The translations under genes and the position numbers were made by a program. Under the pieces are notes generated by a model that saw only the letters and a program-made list of their open reading frames with translations, did no database searches and was not told the origin of the DNA. A stretch of 53,105 nt of DNA. Origin: Clostridia bacterium (GTDB lineage: Bacteria; Bacillota; Clostridia; Christensenellales; Aristaeellaceae). Positions 16,724 through 23,799 of the stretch are shown piece by piece; position 1 is the first letter of the stretch; each line of letters starts with the position of its first letter. The stretch spans positions 1-53,105 of the forward strand of contig JAFUBA010000057.1 in NCBI GenBank assembly GCA_017460395.1. The letters are read 5' to 3'.

Positions 16724-17785
16724 TTACCAGTCTTTCCAGACCTGATGAAGGTCAATCACGCACACCTGCGCGTTGCCGTTTGCATCGGGATTGGAGAACA
16801 GGATCTGATCGCCCTTGCGGTTGAAGGACGGGTGCTGGTGGTCTGCACCGGTTCTGCAGTGTCCCGTGGAGGCGATGAAGCGTGACTTGCCTGTGGCACG
16901 CTCAATGAGGACCACACCCTCCTGCACGGAGGTACCAAGGTAGCTGATGCGGTCCGCACACAGCCATCTGTGATCCCGGCTGATGCAGGGGTGCAGGAGC
17001 TGCTCACTGCTGGCCGCAATATCAAAGTGCCGCCCGTCCTTGTCTGCGATGATGATGTTGCCCGTGTGCGTTTCTCCTTTTGATCCGTCCACGTGACCGG
17101 CGGGGTCCAGCTTCATCAGGGCCATCTCGGTGCCGTCGGAGGCCCAGACCTCATGGGTGATCCACTCGCTGGGATGCTCCACGTAGTAGGGGCGCACATA
17201 CCGTTCCTTCACATCGAACATCCAGGTGCGCTGGAAGGCGTCGCCCTCGGTCTCATGGATGTAGAAGATCAGGTTTTCATCGGTGGGGCAGATCTGGGCA
17301 TGGCCGAGGCGATAATCGCTCTGGTAGACCACCTCGGCTTCCTTTCCGGGATCCAGGATCACCAGGCCATAGTACTTGTTGGCCAGATGATAGCTGCAGG
17401 CGATCCTGCCGGTGTCGGCGGCGGTCAGATGGCCCGTGATCTGTCCGCCCTTTGGCAGATCCCCGATTTTGGTCATCTTCAGGGTATCCAGATCTACGGC
17501 GTACACTTCCGTCTCGTTTTTGCAGGTGTAGCCGATGTTCTTTTCGCGGTCCGTGGCAAAGCCGCGGTAGGTATCGTCGGTGACCCGCTCCAGGTCCCCC
17601 GTCTCGACGCTGGCCCGGTAGCAGCCGCCGTTGTCTTTTCCGTCCAGCTGCTGCTTCATGAAGAAGAAGTACCGGTCATCGGTGGAGAAATTCTCACATG
17701 TGAAATAGAGCTTGGCGTTGCGCTCCGGTCCCTCGGCATACTGCCGGATCTCATAACCGGTGACCGGATCCTGATAGATTTTCAT
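16724..17785 (-). CDS. ogl: Oligogalacturonate lyase (PL22-like)
   Basis: 353-residue beta-propeller enzyme that cleaves unsaturated digalacturonate from pectin breakdown by beta-elimination in the cytoplasm. Seen are RLGHAQICPTDENLIFYIHE, ITHEVWASDGTEMALM and GADHQHPSFNRKGDQILFS, which hold the His and Gln ligands of the divalent metal in this family. No signal peptide, as expected. Start at MKIYQDPVTG after GGAGGC; a 69-codon longer frame overlaps the deacetylase and is not used. It follows the CE4-like gene by 28 bases and the ABC importer genes further upstream, which fits an imported pectin oligomer as substrate. Confidence 0.87.
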   Translation of the reverse strand: MKIYQDPVTGYEIRQYAEGPERNAKLYFTCENFSTDDRYFFFMKQQLDGKDNGGCYRASVETGDLERVTDDTYRGFATDREKNIGYTCKNETEVYAVDLDTLKMTKIGDLPKGGQITGHLTAADTGRIACSYHLANKYYGLVILDPGKEAEVVYQSDYRLGHAQICPTDENLIFYIHETEGDAFQRTWMFDVKERYVRPYYVEHPSEWITHEVWASDGTEMALMKLDPAGHVDGSKGETHTGNIIIADKDGRHFDIAASSEQLLHPCISRDHRWLCADRISYLGTSVQEGVVLIERATGKSRFIASTGHCRTGADHQHPSFNRKGDQILFSNPDANGNAQVCVIDLHQVWKDW

Positions 17786-17813
17786 ATCGCTGCCTCCATG
17801 TCCCTTGGCGGAT

Positions 17814-18614
17814 TTACAGCTGCACGGTCTTCCCTGCGGGAATGCACACGGCAGGCTGATCGTTGACGGAGATATAGCAGTCTCTTGCGTTGGGGTTATA
17901 GACGAAGGAATTGTCGCAGGCAAACTGGAGACGTCCAAAGTCGTCCATGCAGTCCATGAACTCGATGTTGGTGCAGTACCAGATATCATCATGGCCGCCC
18001 ATCATGCTGCAGAAGGACTCGATCAGGTCCCAGTTATTCCTGTCATCGAACTCATAGCTGTGGCCCCAGACGTACATGAGATAGAGGTACTGGCGCTTGA
18101 AGAGGGAAAGAAACTCCTCGCCGAGCTCCAGCAGCCTGTGGTTATGGTGGCAGGTGGCCTGCCAGCGGTAGGGATTCTCGGGAAGGGCGAAGGAGTCGGA
18201 GGAGCCCACCACCCGCGAATAGCGGATGCCGCATTTTGGCAGGAGCTGCTCGATGTCCTGACTGAGGGAGCCATTGGGGTAGCTGAGACCGCGCACCGGG
18301 TAGCCGGTGTACTTTTCAAGGAACTTCCGGTCCTCCAGCACCTCCTGCGCCACCTCGGGCAGCGGGCAGCGGGCGATGGTGGGGTGCGTCACGGTGTGGC
18401 AGGCCACCTCATGTCCCTGATAGAGTGTTCCGATCTCCTCGGGCATGATCCGGTCTCCGCGGTCAAACAGGCCGCTGTTGATATGGAAGGTGCCCTTGAT
18501 GCCGTTTTTGTTGAAGATGTCCACAAGGCGCCTGTCCTGCGTCCTGCCGTCATCATAGCTCATCGTGAGGGCTTTGTGTTTTCCTCCGGGGAAACAGCAG
18601 TATACACGGTTCAT
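17814..18614 (-). CDS. Polysaccharide deacetylase-like (CE4/NodB) protein
   Basis: 266 residues. The NodB fold motifs are recognisable: SYDDG at 19-23 (catalytic and metal Asp), HTVTH at 73-77 (metal His pair) and GLSYPNG (motif 3). No signal peptide is present, so it probably acts inside the cell. Its position between the importer and oligogalacturonate lyase suggests it removes acetyl groups from imported pectic oligomers; the family also includes enzymes acting on GlcNAc polymers, so the substrate is open. SD is weak (AGAGGA). It lies past the terminator that ends the importer genes. Confidence 0.8.
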   Translation of the reverse strand: MNRVYCCFPGGKHKALTMSYDDGRTQDRRLVDIFNKNGIKGTFHINSGLFDRGDRIMPEEIGTLYQGHEVACHTVTHPTIARCPLPEVAQEVLEDRKFLEKYTGYPVRGLSYPNGSLSQDIEQLLPKCGIRYSRVVGSSDSFALPENPYRWQATCHHNHRLLELGEEFLSLFKRQYLYLMYVWGHSYEFDDRNNWDLIESFCSMMGGHDDIWYCTNIEFMDCMDDFGRLQFACDNSFVYNPNARDCYISVNDQPAVCIPAGKTVQL

Positions 18615-18632
18615 GAAAGATATCCTCTGCTT

Positions 18633-18667
18633 TCAAAACAGGGGCTGCCGCTTGCCGCGGCAGCCCC
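18633..18667 (-). terminator. Intrinsic terminator after the solute-binding protein gene
   Basis: Minus strand GGGGCTGCCGC-GGCAA-GCGGCAGCCCC, 11-bp perfect stem followed by TGTTTTG. It separates the importer genes from the deacetylase, lyase and GH2 genes. Confidence 0.8.
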
Positions 18668-18699
18668 GTGATTGTGCTTATCTGACGCTCAAAGACGAA

Positions 18700-20214
18700 T
18701 TACTGAGCAGCATGATATGCTTCGTTGTATTCAGCGGTGATCTGATCGCCGCCCTGCATTGCCCAGTCTTCCCAGGCAGCCTGCAGACCGTCTTCGTCGA
18801 TCAGACCAGCGATGTACTGCACAGCAGCGTCAGAGATGATCTGATCCAGCTGAGCACCGAAAGCGGTGTAGGTCTCGCTCACAAAGGGGTAGCAGGGATT
18901 TGCCACGGCGTAGGGAGCAAGCAGCACGTTCAGGTCTTCATAGCGCTGACGCAGCTCGGAGTAGCCACGGTTCACGCGGGCCTTCGGATTCTCGATGTTG
19001 CCGGCAACGCCCATACCCATCTGGTTGACGTTGTTGTGGTACAGCTGAGAATTCTTGGAGTATTCTTCGGTCTTCTCCTCGGGGATGTAGCGCAGACCGT
19101 CTTCATCCACGTCATAGGTCAGGCCTTCGAGACCGGCGTTGATCAGGGTCACGCCCTCAGCGGTGTTGCACCAGTCGAGGAACTTGAGGACCTTGGGCAG
19201 GTCTGCTTCGGACACGGAGCTCTTGGAGATCAGGATTTCGCCGTTGAAACCAGCATTCTGGGGCCACACGGTGATGGAGCCGTCTTCCTTGGCCACGGTG
19301 CCAACAGTCTGGAAGATCTGCTCGGTCACATCCGCGTTCTGCTCAAACCATTCCTGCTGACGGTGTGCATTGTCCAGGCAGTCAAAGCGCATGAAAGCCT
19401 TGCCAGTGCGCTCGATGTTGTCCCAGTCGGAGGTGGAAATCTGAGCGAAGTTGGGGTCGATGCCGCCGATTTCGCGCAGGTGACGCAGCCAGTCGAGGCC
19501 TTCCTTGTAGGCAGCGGACTTGTGAGCGGGATAGATATCGCCGTTCTCGTCCACACCCCAGGTGTTGGGAGCGCCGAAGGCCACGGTGATCACGCTGATG
19601 GTGCCAGCGGTGTAGGAGCACATATTGAGGGCATAGGTGTCATCGCTGTAGGAGGCCAGCTTCTCAGCCAGTTCGGTCAGATCAGCGATGGTTTCCACTT
19701 CGCGGTCAAAGCCAACTTCCTTGGCGATGTCGCTGCGATAGTAGATACCGCCACGGGGATAGGCACGGGAACGGTACACACCGTACACGTTGCCGTCCAC
19801 AGCAGTGTTGGCATAGACGCCGGCATTACCAGCGGCCAGGTTCGGATAGTTCTCGGCATCCTGAACGGCCTCGGTGATGTCCCAGAAAGCGCCTGCACGG
19901 GCAGAGTTCACGATCAGGGGAGCGCGGGCGTCAGTGGCAGCGATCAGCATGGGGGGGTTCTTGTCTGCCAGGGTGGTGTTGAGAATATCAGTGTAGGTCG
20001 AGTTGGGACCCCACTGGATATTCAGCTTCACGCCGGACAGCTCTGCGATCTTCTGCAGCACAGGATTGCTGTCGAAATCGTTGACAAAGTCGTAGTCAGC
20101 GGGGAATTCGGGCAGCAGGATGCTGATTTCGAAGGGCTCTTCTTCGGCGACAGCAAAGCTCGCCATCGAAAGAACCATCGCCAGCGCCAGGAACAGAGCG
20201 ACGAGTTTCTTCAT
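18700..20214 (-). CDS. ABC importer solute-binding protein (LplA/YtcQ-like)
   Basis: 504 residues. MKKLVALFLALAMVLSMASFAVA is a signal peptide; no lipobox cysteine is seen at its end, unlike most family members, so it may be released or anchored by other means. The mature part begins EEEPFEISILLPEFP and carries the family 1 oligosaccharide-binding fold with GGIYYRSDIAKEVGFDRE in the middle and VLKFLDWCNTAEGVTLINAGLEG near 360. It binds the sugar for the two permeases directly upstream. Related B. subtilis systems (LplABC, YteP-YtcP-YtcQ) take up rhamnogalacturonan pieces. SD AAGGAGG. No ATPase gene is nearby; a shared MsmX-like ATPase elsewhere is expected. Confidence 0.88.
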   Translation of the reverse strand: MKKLVALFLALAMVLSMASFAVAEEEPFEISILLPEFPADYDFVNDFDSNPVLQKIAELSGVKLNIQWGPNSTYTDILNTTLADKNPPMLIAATDARAPLIVNSARAGAFWDITEAVQDAENYPNLAAGNAGVYANTAVDGNVYGVYRSRAYPRGGIYYRSDIAKEVGFDREVETIADLTELAEKLASYSDDTYALNMCSYTAGTISVITVAFGAPNTWGVDENGDIYPAHKSAAYKEGLDWLRHLREIGGIDPNFAQISTSDWDNIERTGKAFMRFDCLDNAHRQQEWFEQNADVTEQIFQTVGTVAKEDGSITVWPQNAGFNGEILISKSSVSEADLPKVLKFLDWCNTAEGVTLINAGLEGLTYDVDEDGLRYIPEEKTEEYSKNSQLYHNNVNQMGMGVAGNIENPKARVNRGYSELRQRYEDLNVLLAPYAVANPCYPFVSETYTAFGAQLDQIISDAAVQYIAGLIDEDGLQAAWEDWAMQGGDQITAEYNEAYHAAQ

Positions 20215-20290
20215 AATGAGTTTCCTCCTTGAAAATTTTATCATTCAGCGGGGATAACATCTCCGCGAACAACCGGTGGTAAATGGGTTC

Positions 20291-21220
20291 TTATCCCTTC
20301 AGTGCGCCGACCATGACGCCCTTGACGAAGTATTTCTGCAGGAAGGGATACACACACATGATGGGGACGGTGCTCACCACGATGACGGCCATCTTGATGG
20401 ACTGCTCAGGGGGCTGCACAAAGTCGTCAGCCAGGTTAGTCATGTCACCTGCTGTGCCGTTGCTCATGATAATGAGCTCGCGCAGCAGCACCTGCAGGGG
20501 CCACTTTTCCTTGGCGCCGGTCATGTAGATCATGGCACCAAAGTAGGCATTCCAGTGTCCCACGGCATAGAACAGTCCGAAGGTGGCAAGGACCGGAAGG
20601 GACAGCGGCAGCACGATCTTCCACAGAATCCTGATGTCGGTGCATCCGTCAATGGAGGCGGATTCCTCCAGTTCCTGGGGGATGCCCTGGAAAAAGTTCT
20701 TGACGATCATCAGGTTATAGGCGGAGATGGCACCGGGCAGAAGCACAGACCAGTAGGTGTTCTTCAGATTCAGAACATTGGCGATGATGATGTAGCCCGG
20801 GATCATGCCGCCGGAAAAGAACATGGAGAAGATGATCATGTTCAGGAAGAAATTGCGGCCACGGAGACGGGGCTTTGAGATGGCATAGGCCATGGTGACG
20901 GTACAGAAGAGGTTGATGAGGGTACCGGCCACCGTAATGAAAATCGAGTTGCTGAAGCCGCGCAGGATCTTGTTTGAGGAGAAGATGTACTGGTAGGCGG
21001 CTGTGGACACATCCTGGGGAATGAAGAACATGGGCCGGGTGGCAATCTCGTATTCCGTGGCAAAGGATGCGCCGATGATGTAGATGAAGGGAATGATGGT
21101 CGTGATGGCAATCAGGGTGACGATGAGATAATTCAGAATATCGAATACCCGACTGCCTATGGTGGCATTCTGGCCGACGGGGCCGGAGGATACAATCATT
21201 TTTTTCTGTTTGTCTGCCAT
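20291..21220 (-). CDS. ABC importer permease (LplC/YtcP-like)
   Basis: 309-residue inner-membrane permease of the carbohydrate CUT1 class with six predicted helices. The coupling-helix (EAA) motif reads EELEESASIDGCTDIRILWKI. It ends VKGVMVGALKG, the standard C-terminus of the LplC group. Start at MADKQKKM, after AAGGAGG. It follows the other permease by 16 bases and precedes the binding protein. Confidence 0.92.
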   Translation of the reverse strand: MADKQKKMIVSSGPVGQNATIGSRVFDILNYLIVTLIAITTIIPFIYIIGASFATEYEIATRPMFFIPQDVSTAAYQYIFSSNKILRGFSNSIFITVAGTLINLFCTVTMAYAISKPRLRGRNFFLNMIIFSMFFSGGMIPGYIIIANVLNLKNTYWSVLLPGAISAYNLMIVKNFFQGIPQELEESASIDGCTDIRILWKIVLPLSLPVLATFGLFYAVGHWNAYFGAMIYMTGAKEKWPLQVLLRELIIMSNGTAGDMTNLADDFVQPPEQSIKMAVIVVSTVPIMCVYPFLQKYFVKGVMVGALKG

Positions 21221-21236
21221 GTTGCTTCCTCCTTCC

Positions 21237-22193
21237 TCAATACAGTCCCTGCTCGCCCATGGCATGGGCGATCTTGTTGGACAGAACCACCAGTGTGACG
21301 CTGACCACGGACTTCATCAGACCGATGGCAGAAGCGTAACTGAACTGTCCGGACTGAATGCCCTGCTGGTACACGAACACGTCCAGGGTCTGGGAGACCT
21401 TGCGGTTGAGTGCATTGGCCATCAGGATCAGGTGATCATAGCCTGTATCCAGCACGCTGCCCATGCGCAGAATCAGCATCAGCACGATGGTGGAGCGGAT
21501 GGCGGGGAGGGTGATGTGCCACAGGCGGCGAAGCCGTCCGGCGCCGTCCACCATGGCTGCCTCATACAGCTGAGTGTCCACATTGGTCAGGGCGGCCAGG
21601 AAGATGATGGTACCCCAGCCGGTTTCCTTCCAGATGGTCTGACCGATGATCATCCAGCGGAAGGTATCAGGAGACCCCATGTAGTTGATGGGATGTCCCA
21701 GAAGCTGCTCGGTAAGCTTGTAGACGATGCCGGAGGTGCCGAACATCACGAAGGTGATGGAGACCACGATCACGATGGAAATGAAGTGGGGCACATACAG
21801 CAGGGTCTGGAGGATCTTCTTGTATCTCAGCGACTGCATTTCATTGAGGAGCAGAGCCAGAATGATCGGCGCCGGGAAATAGAAGACGATGTTCATCAGG
21901 CTCAGAATGAGCGTATTGGTCAGATAGGTGATCCAGGATGGGAAATTAAAAAAGTATTTGAACCACTTCAGGCCGACCCACTGAGAATGAAGCACACCGG
22001 AGAAGGGAACGTAATTCTCAAAGGCGATGACGATGCCGAACATCGGCAGGTACTTGAATATGATGAAGTAAACCAGACCGGGAAGCAGGAGCAGATACAG
22101 CCATCTGTCGCGCTTGACATCAGCGCCAAGCTTTTGCCAGTACTTTTTTCCGCTTCCATACATGGCTTTTCGCTCTGCAGCTTTAGATCCCAT
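21237..22193 (-). CDS. ABC importer permease (LplB/YteP-like)
   Basis: 318 residues, six predicted membrane helices, with RDRWLYLLLLPGLVYFIIFKYLPM at the N-terminus and the EAA motif LYEAAMVDGAGRLRRLWHI. First gene of the importer operon. SD AAAGGA. It pairs with the LplC-like permease; together they form the membrane channel for the pectin-type oligosaccharide. Confidence 0.92.
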   Translation of the reverse strand: MGSKAAERKAMYGSGKKYWQKLGADVKRDRWLYLLLLPGLVYFIIFKYLPMFGIVIAFENYVPFSGVLHSQWVGLKWFKYFFNFPSWITYLTNTLILSLMNIVFYFPAPIILALLLNEMQSLRYKKILQTLLYVPHFISIVIVVSITFVMFGTSGIVYKLTEQLLGHPINYMGSPDTFRWMIIGQTIWKETGWGTIIFLAALTNVDTQLYEAAMVDGAGRLRRLWHITLPAIRSTIVLMLILRMGSVLDTGYDHLILMANALNRKVSQTLDVFVYQQGIQSGQFSYASAIGLMKSVVSVTLVVLSNKIAHAMGEQGLY

Positions 22194-22225
22194 ATGTCTT
22201 CATTCCTTTCTACAGTACACCCTGT

Positions 22226-22255
22226 GATATTTTGGTATGTTTCCTGCAAAATATC
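22226..22255. promoter_or_regulatory. Inverted repeat in the importer operon leader
   Basis: GATATTTTG and CAAAATATC, perfect 9-bp arms with a 12-base spacer, lying between the promoter and the first permease start. A possible operator or leader hairpin; no regulator gene is adjacent. Confidence 0.5.
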
Positions 22256-22295
22256 CCATTGGAAACTATGTGAGATCTGTCCAATTGTTGTGTGG

Positions 22296-22325
22296 ATTGT
22301 AACATGGGAAACTTTGGAAAGTCAA
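22296..22325 (-). promoter_or_regulatory. Promoter of the pectin importer operon
   Basis: TTGACT, 18-base spacer, TACAAT on the minus strand, about 100 bases ahead of the first permease start. Confidence 0.7.
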
Positions 22326-22420
22326 TATAAATGAGAAACGGGGGATGACTGATTTGGGATGGAAACATGCTGAAAACGTCCATATTCATGCCGGGGATCA
22401 TGGCTTGCCCCGGAAGATAC

Positions 22421-22454
22421 AAAAAAAAAGACTTCCCGGCAAGCGGGAAGTCTT
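22421..22454 (-). terminator. Intrinsic terminator after the zinc-ribbon gene
   Basis: Minus strand AAGACTTCCCG-CTTGC-CGGGAAGTCTT, 11-bp perfect stem running into nine T residues. A textbook terminator. Confidence 0.95.
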
Positions 22455-22465
22455 GGATGTCAGTT

Positions 22466-22753
22466 TCAGAACTGGCTCTGCCTCTGAGCGGCGAAGCACT
22501 CGCGGCAGTACACGGGCCGATCCCCACGGGGCTGGAAGGGCACCTGAGTCTCGCGGCCGCAGCCATCGCAGATCACAGTGTACATCTGACGGGGCTGGGT
22601 GCCATTCTGAGCGGCGCGCTTGGCGGCACGGCACTCGGGGCAGCGGCTGGGCTTGTTCTTGAATTCCTTCTCGGCGAAGAAGGCCTGCTCGGAAGCAGAG
22701 AACACGAACTCGCGGCCACAGTCACGACAGACAAGGGTTTCATCCTGATACAT
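22466..22753 (-). CDS. Small double zinc-ribbon protein
   Basis: 95 residues with eight cysteines in four C-x-x-C pairs: C9/C12 with C38/C41, and C62/C65 with C83/C86. The first half resembles the probable zinc-ribbon family (zf-trcl type), the second the C-x-x-C-x17-C-x-x-C module; both are found in small proteins of anaerobic bacteria. The role is not established; nucleic-acid binding is likely by analogy. Start at MYQDET after GGAGG. Own promoter and own terminator make it a single-gene unit with a long leader (about 130 bases). Confidence 0.85.
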   Translation of the reverse strand: MYQDETLVCRDCGREFVFSASEQAFFAEKEFKNKPSRCPECRAAKRAAQNGTQPRQMYTVICDGCGRETQVPFQPRGDRPVYCRECFAAQRQSQF

Positions 22754-22891
22754 AGTGAACAACCTCCTGAGATTGGATAAAAAAGATCATCACCCACCAA
22801 GTTGCCGTTCGGTGCTTCTCATGGTGTACGACAGCTTGCTGCGTGGTACCACAGGAGTAAAGAACTTTGCGATGCGGCGGGCACGCAATGT

Positions 22892-22920
22892 ATTGTATCA
22901 TAACTGTTCCTAATTGTGTA
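22892..22920 (-). promoter_or_regulatory. Extended -10 promoter of the zinc-ribbon gene
   Basis: Minus strand TACACA, 17-base spacer, TACAAT, with TGA directly before the -10 box (extended -10). The leader to the start codon contains the palindrome GTGGTACCAC. Confidence 0.6.
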
Positions 22921-22997
22921 GCACAACATGAAGTGGTAAGAAAGCAGGAGTAAACGAGATATTCGATATTTTGGCCCTGTCTGCCCTGCGGTGTACA

Positions 22998-23029
22998 GAA
23001 AACCCAAAGAAAAATCATGGAAAACCCAA
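22998..23029. repeat. Direct repeat GAAAACCCAA, two copies 22 bp apart
   Basis: GAAAACCCAA occurs at 22998-23007 and 23020-23029. The 22-bp period is two helical turns, so both copies face one side of the DNA, as for a dimeric regulator. It lies in the AT-rich gap of about 590 bp between the zinc-ribbon and XRE genes. Confidence 0.5.
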
Positions 23030-23039
23030 CAAAAATAAA

Positions 23040-23067
23040 TATTTCTGGCTGTATCCCTGCAGAAATA
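23040..23067. repeat. Inverted repeat in the zinc-ribbon/XRE gap
   Basis: TATTTCTG and CAGAAATA, perfect 8-bp arms with a 12-base spacer. Possible operator. The remaining stretch 22921-23137 shows no credible open frame. Confidence 0.45.
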
Positions 23068-23138
23068 GGGAAAGAAAGGTCGGGCGGAGGAAGAATTGCG
23101 GAAAAGAAGGCAAAACAATTCTTGTAGTATATTCAATT

Positions 23139-23164
23139 TGAGTAAAATCGCGATACAATACTCA
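23139..23164 (+). promoter_or_regulatory. Possible XRE promoter with overlapping inverted repeat
   Basis: TGAGTA and TACTCA form an inverted repeat with 14 bases between them. Inside lies a -10-like TACAAT at 23154-23159, without a good -35 at the right distance. The layout fits a repressed or autoregulated promoter, but is weak. Confidence 0.35.
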
Positions 23165-23183
23165 TGCTATGAAACGCCAATAA

Positions 23184-23215
23184 AGTGACTGTACAAGTGA
23201 CTTTTGGAGTGAGTT
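23184..23215. repeat. Triple AGTGACT-type repeat upstream of the XRE gene
   Basis: AGTGACT at 23184 and 23196 and AGTGAGT at 23209, with periods of 12 and 13 bases. Candidate binding sites for the XRE protein itself. Confidence 0.45.
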
Positions 23216-23223
23216 GATCAGAC

Positions 23224-23306
23224 ATGCAGATCCGGTGCTGATGATATAAGGGACAACAGTATACATCCTCTATCAGATGCAGTCTTTTTTTGCAGCGGAT
23301 CTGTGT
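23224..23306 (+). other. Candidate structured leader of the XRE gene
   Basis: CAGATCCG (23227-23234) pairs with CGGATCTG (23296-23303) and an inner CTGAT pairs with ATCAG (23272-23276). A TATAAG extended -10-like element at 23242-23250 lies inside, so part of this may be promoter rather than RNA. No known riboswitch class is recognised. Confidence 0.3.
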
Positions 23307-23344
23307 TTGGGTTCCGATCTGAACGAATCAGGAGGCATCCACCG

Positions 23345-23683
23345 ATGAATTATGTTGATCTGGGTCAGCGCGTGCGGGCAACCAGAAAAAAGCAGGCGAT
23401 GACCCAGGAACAGCTGGCTGAAAAGGTAGGGATTTCTTCATCATTTCTCGGACATATTGAGCGTGGAACACGTGCGGTGAGCGTGGATACCCTGGTGGCA
23501 CTGTGCAATGTGCTTTCCGTGCGGGCGGACTATCTTCTGGGCGCCAGTCTGACAAACTTTGACAGCTGCTGTCCGGAAGGCCTGATGGACGAGGACAGGA
23601 AAAAGCTGACAGATTTTCTGCAGGTGGCACTGGATACTGCAAACACATGGAACCAGGCGAAAAGCTGCAAAGAGACATGCTGA
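23345..23683 (+). CDS. XRE-family transcription regulator
   Basis: 112 residues. The helix-turn-helix spans about 6-60: LGQRVRATRKKQAMTQEQLA, then VGISSSFLGHIERGTRAVSVDTL and LSVRADYLLG, the classic Cro/CI pattern. The C-terminal part (residues 70-112) is a short helix region with a Cys pair, without a recognised effector domain. SD AGGAGG. Single-gene unit with a terminator directly behind. Targets are unknown; the repeats in its long upstream region are the first candidates. Confidence 0.9.
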   Translation: MNYVDLGQRVRATRKKQAMTQEQLAEKVGISSSFLGHIERGTRAVSVDTLVALCNVLSVRADYLLGASLTNFDSCCPEGLMDEDRKKLTDFLQVALDTANTWNQAKSCKETC

Positions 23684-23705
23684 AAAGATTCTGAACGCGA
23701 AGCCG

Positions 23706-23747
23706 GCGAAAGAAAAAAGAAGGCACGGGCCTTCTTTTTTCTTTCGC
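23706..23747. terminator. Terminator with 19-bp perfect stem after the XRE gene
   Basis: A 19-bp perfect stem (GCGAAAG...AGAAGGC with its complement) around the loop ACGG. The right arm is itself T-rich, so part of the stem doubles as the U-tract; the A-rich left arm gives the same in the other direction. Confidence 0.8.
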
Positions 23748-23756
23748 ATTTGTGTG

Positions 23757-23765
23757 TGATATACT
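23757..23765 (+). promoter_or_regulatory. Extended -10 promoter of recO
   Basis: TGATATACT fits an extended -10 element 35 bases ahead of the recO start. No clear -35 box; the region upstream is the terminator stem. Confidence 0.5.
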
Positions 23766-23799
23766 CCTCCTGGCACGATTGCATGAGGAGGACAGGCAG

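Noticed and set aside
18565-20232. 555-codon plus-strand frame opposite the solute-binding protein
   Set aside because: No SD; product is a Val/Gly/Asp/His-rich shadow of the real gene.
22754-22890. T-box riboswitch in front of the zinc-ribbon gene, because GTGGTACCACG resembles the T-box core
   Set aside because: The motif comes near the start of the leader, no stem I specifier loop or antiterminator/terminator pair is seen, and the gene is not an aminoacyl-tRNA or amino acid gene.
22819-23136. 105-codon minus-strand frame in the zinc-ribbon/XRE gap
   Set aside because: No SD, TTG start, low-complexity Phe/Ser/Leu-rich product and overlap with the promoter of the zinc-ribbon gene.
23138-23159. 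TTGAGT/TACAAT as a normal sigma-A promoter for the XRE gene
   Set aside because: The spacer is only 10 bases, too short for sigma-A; kept only as a possible -10 element.
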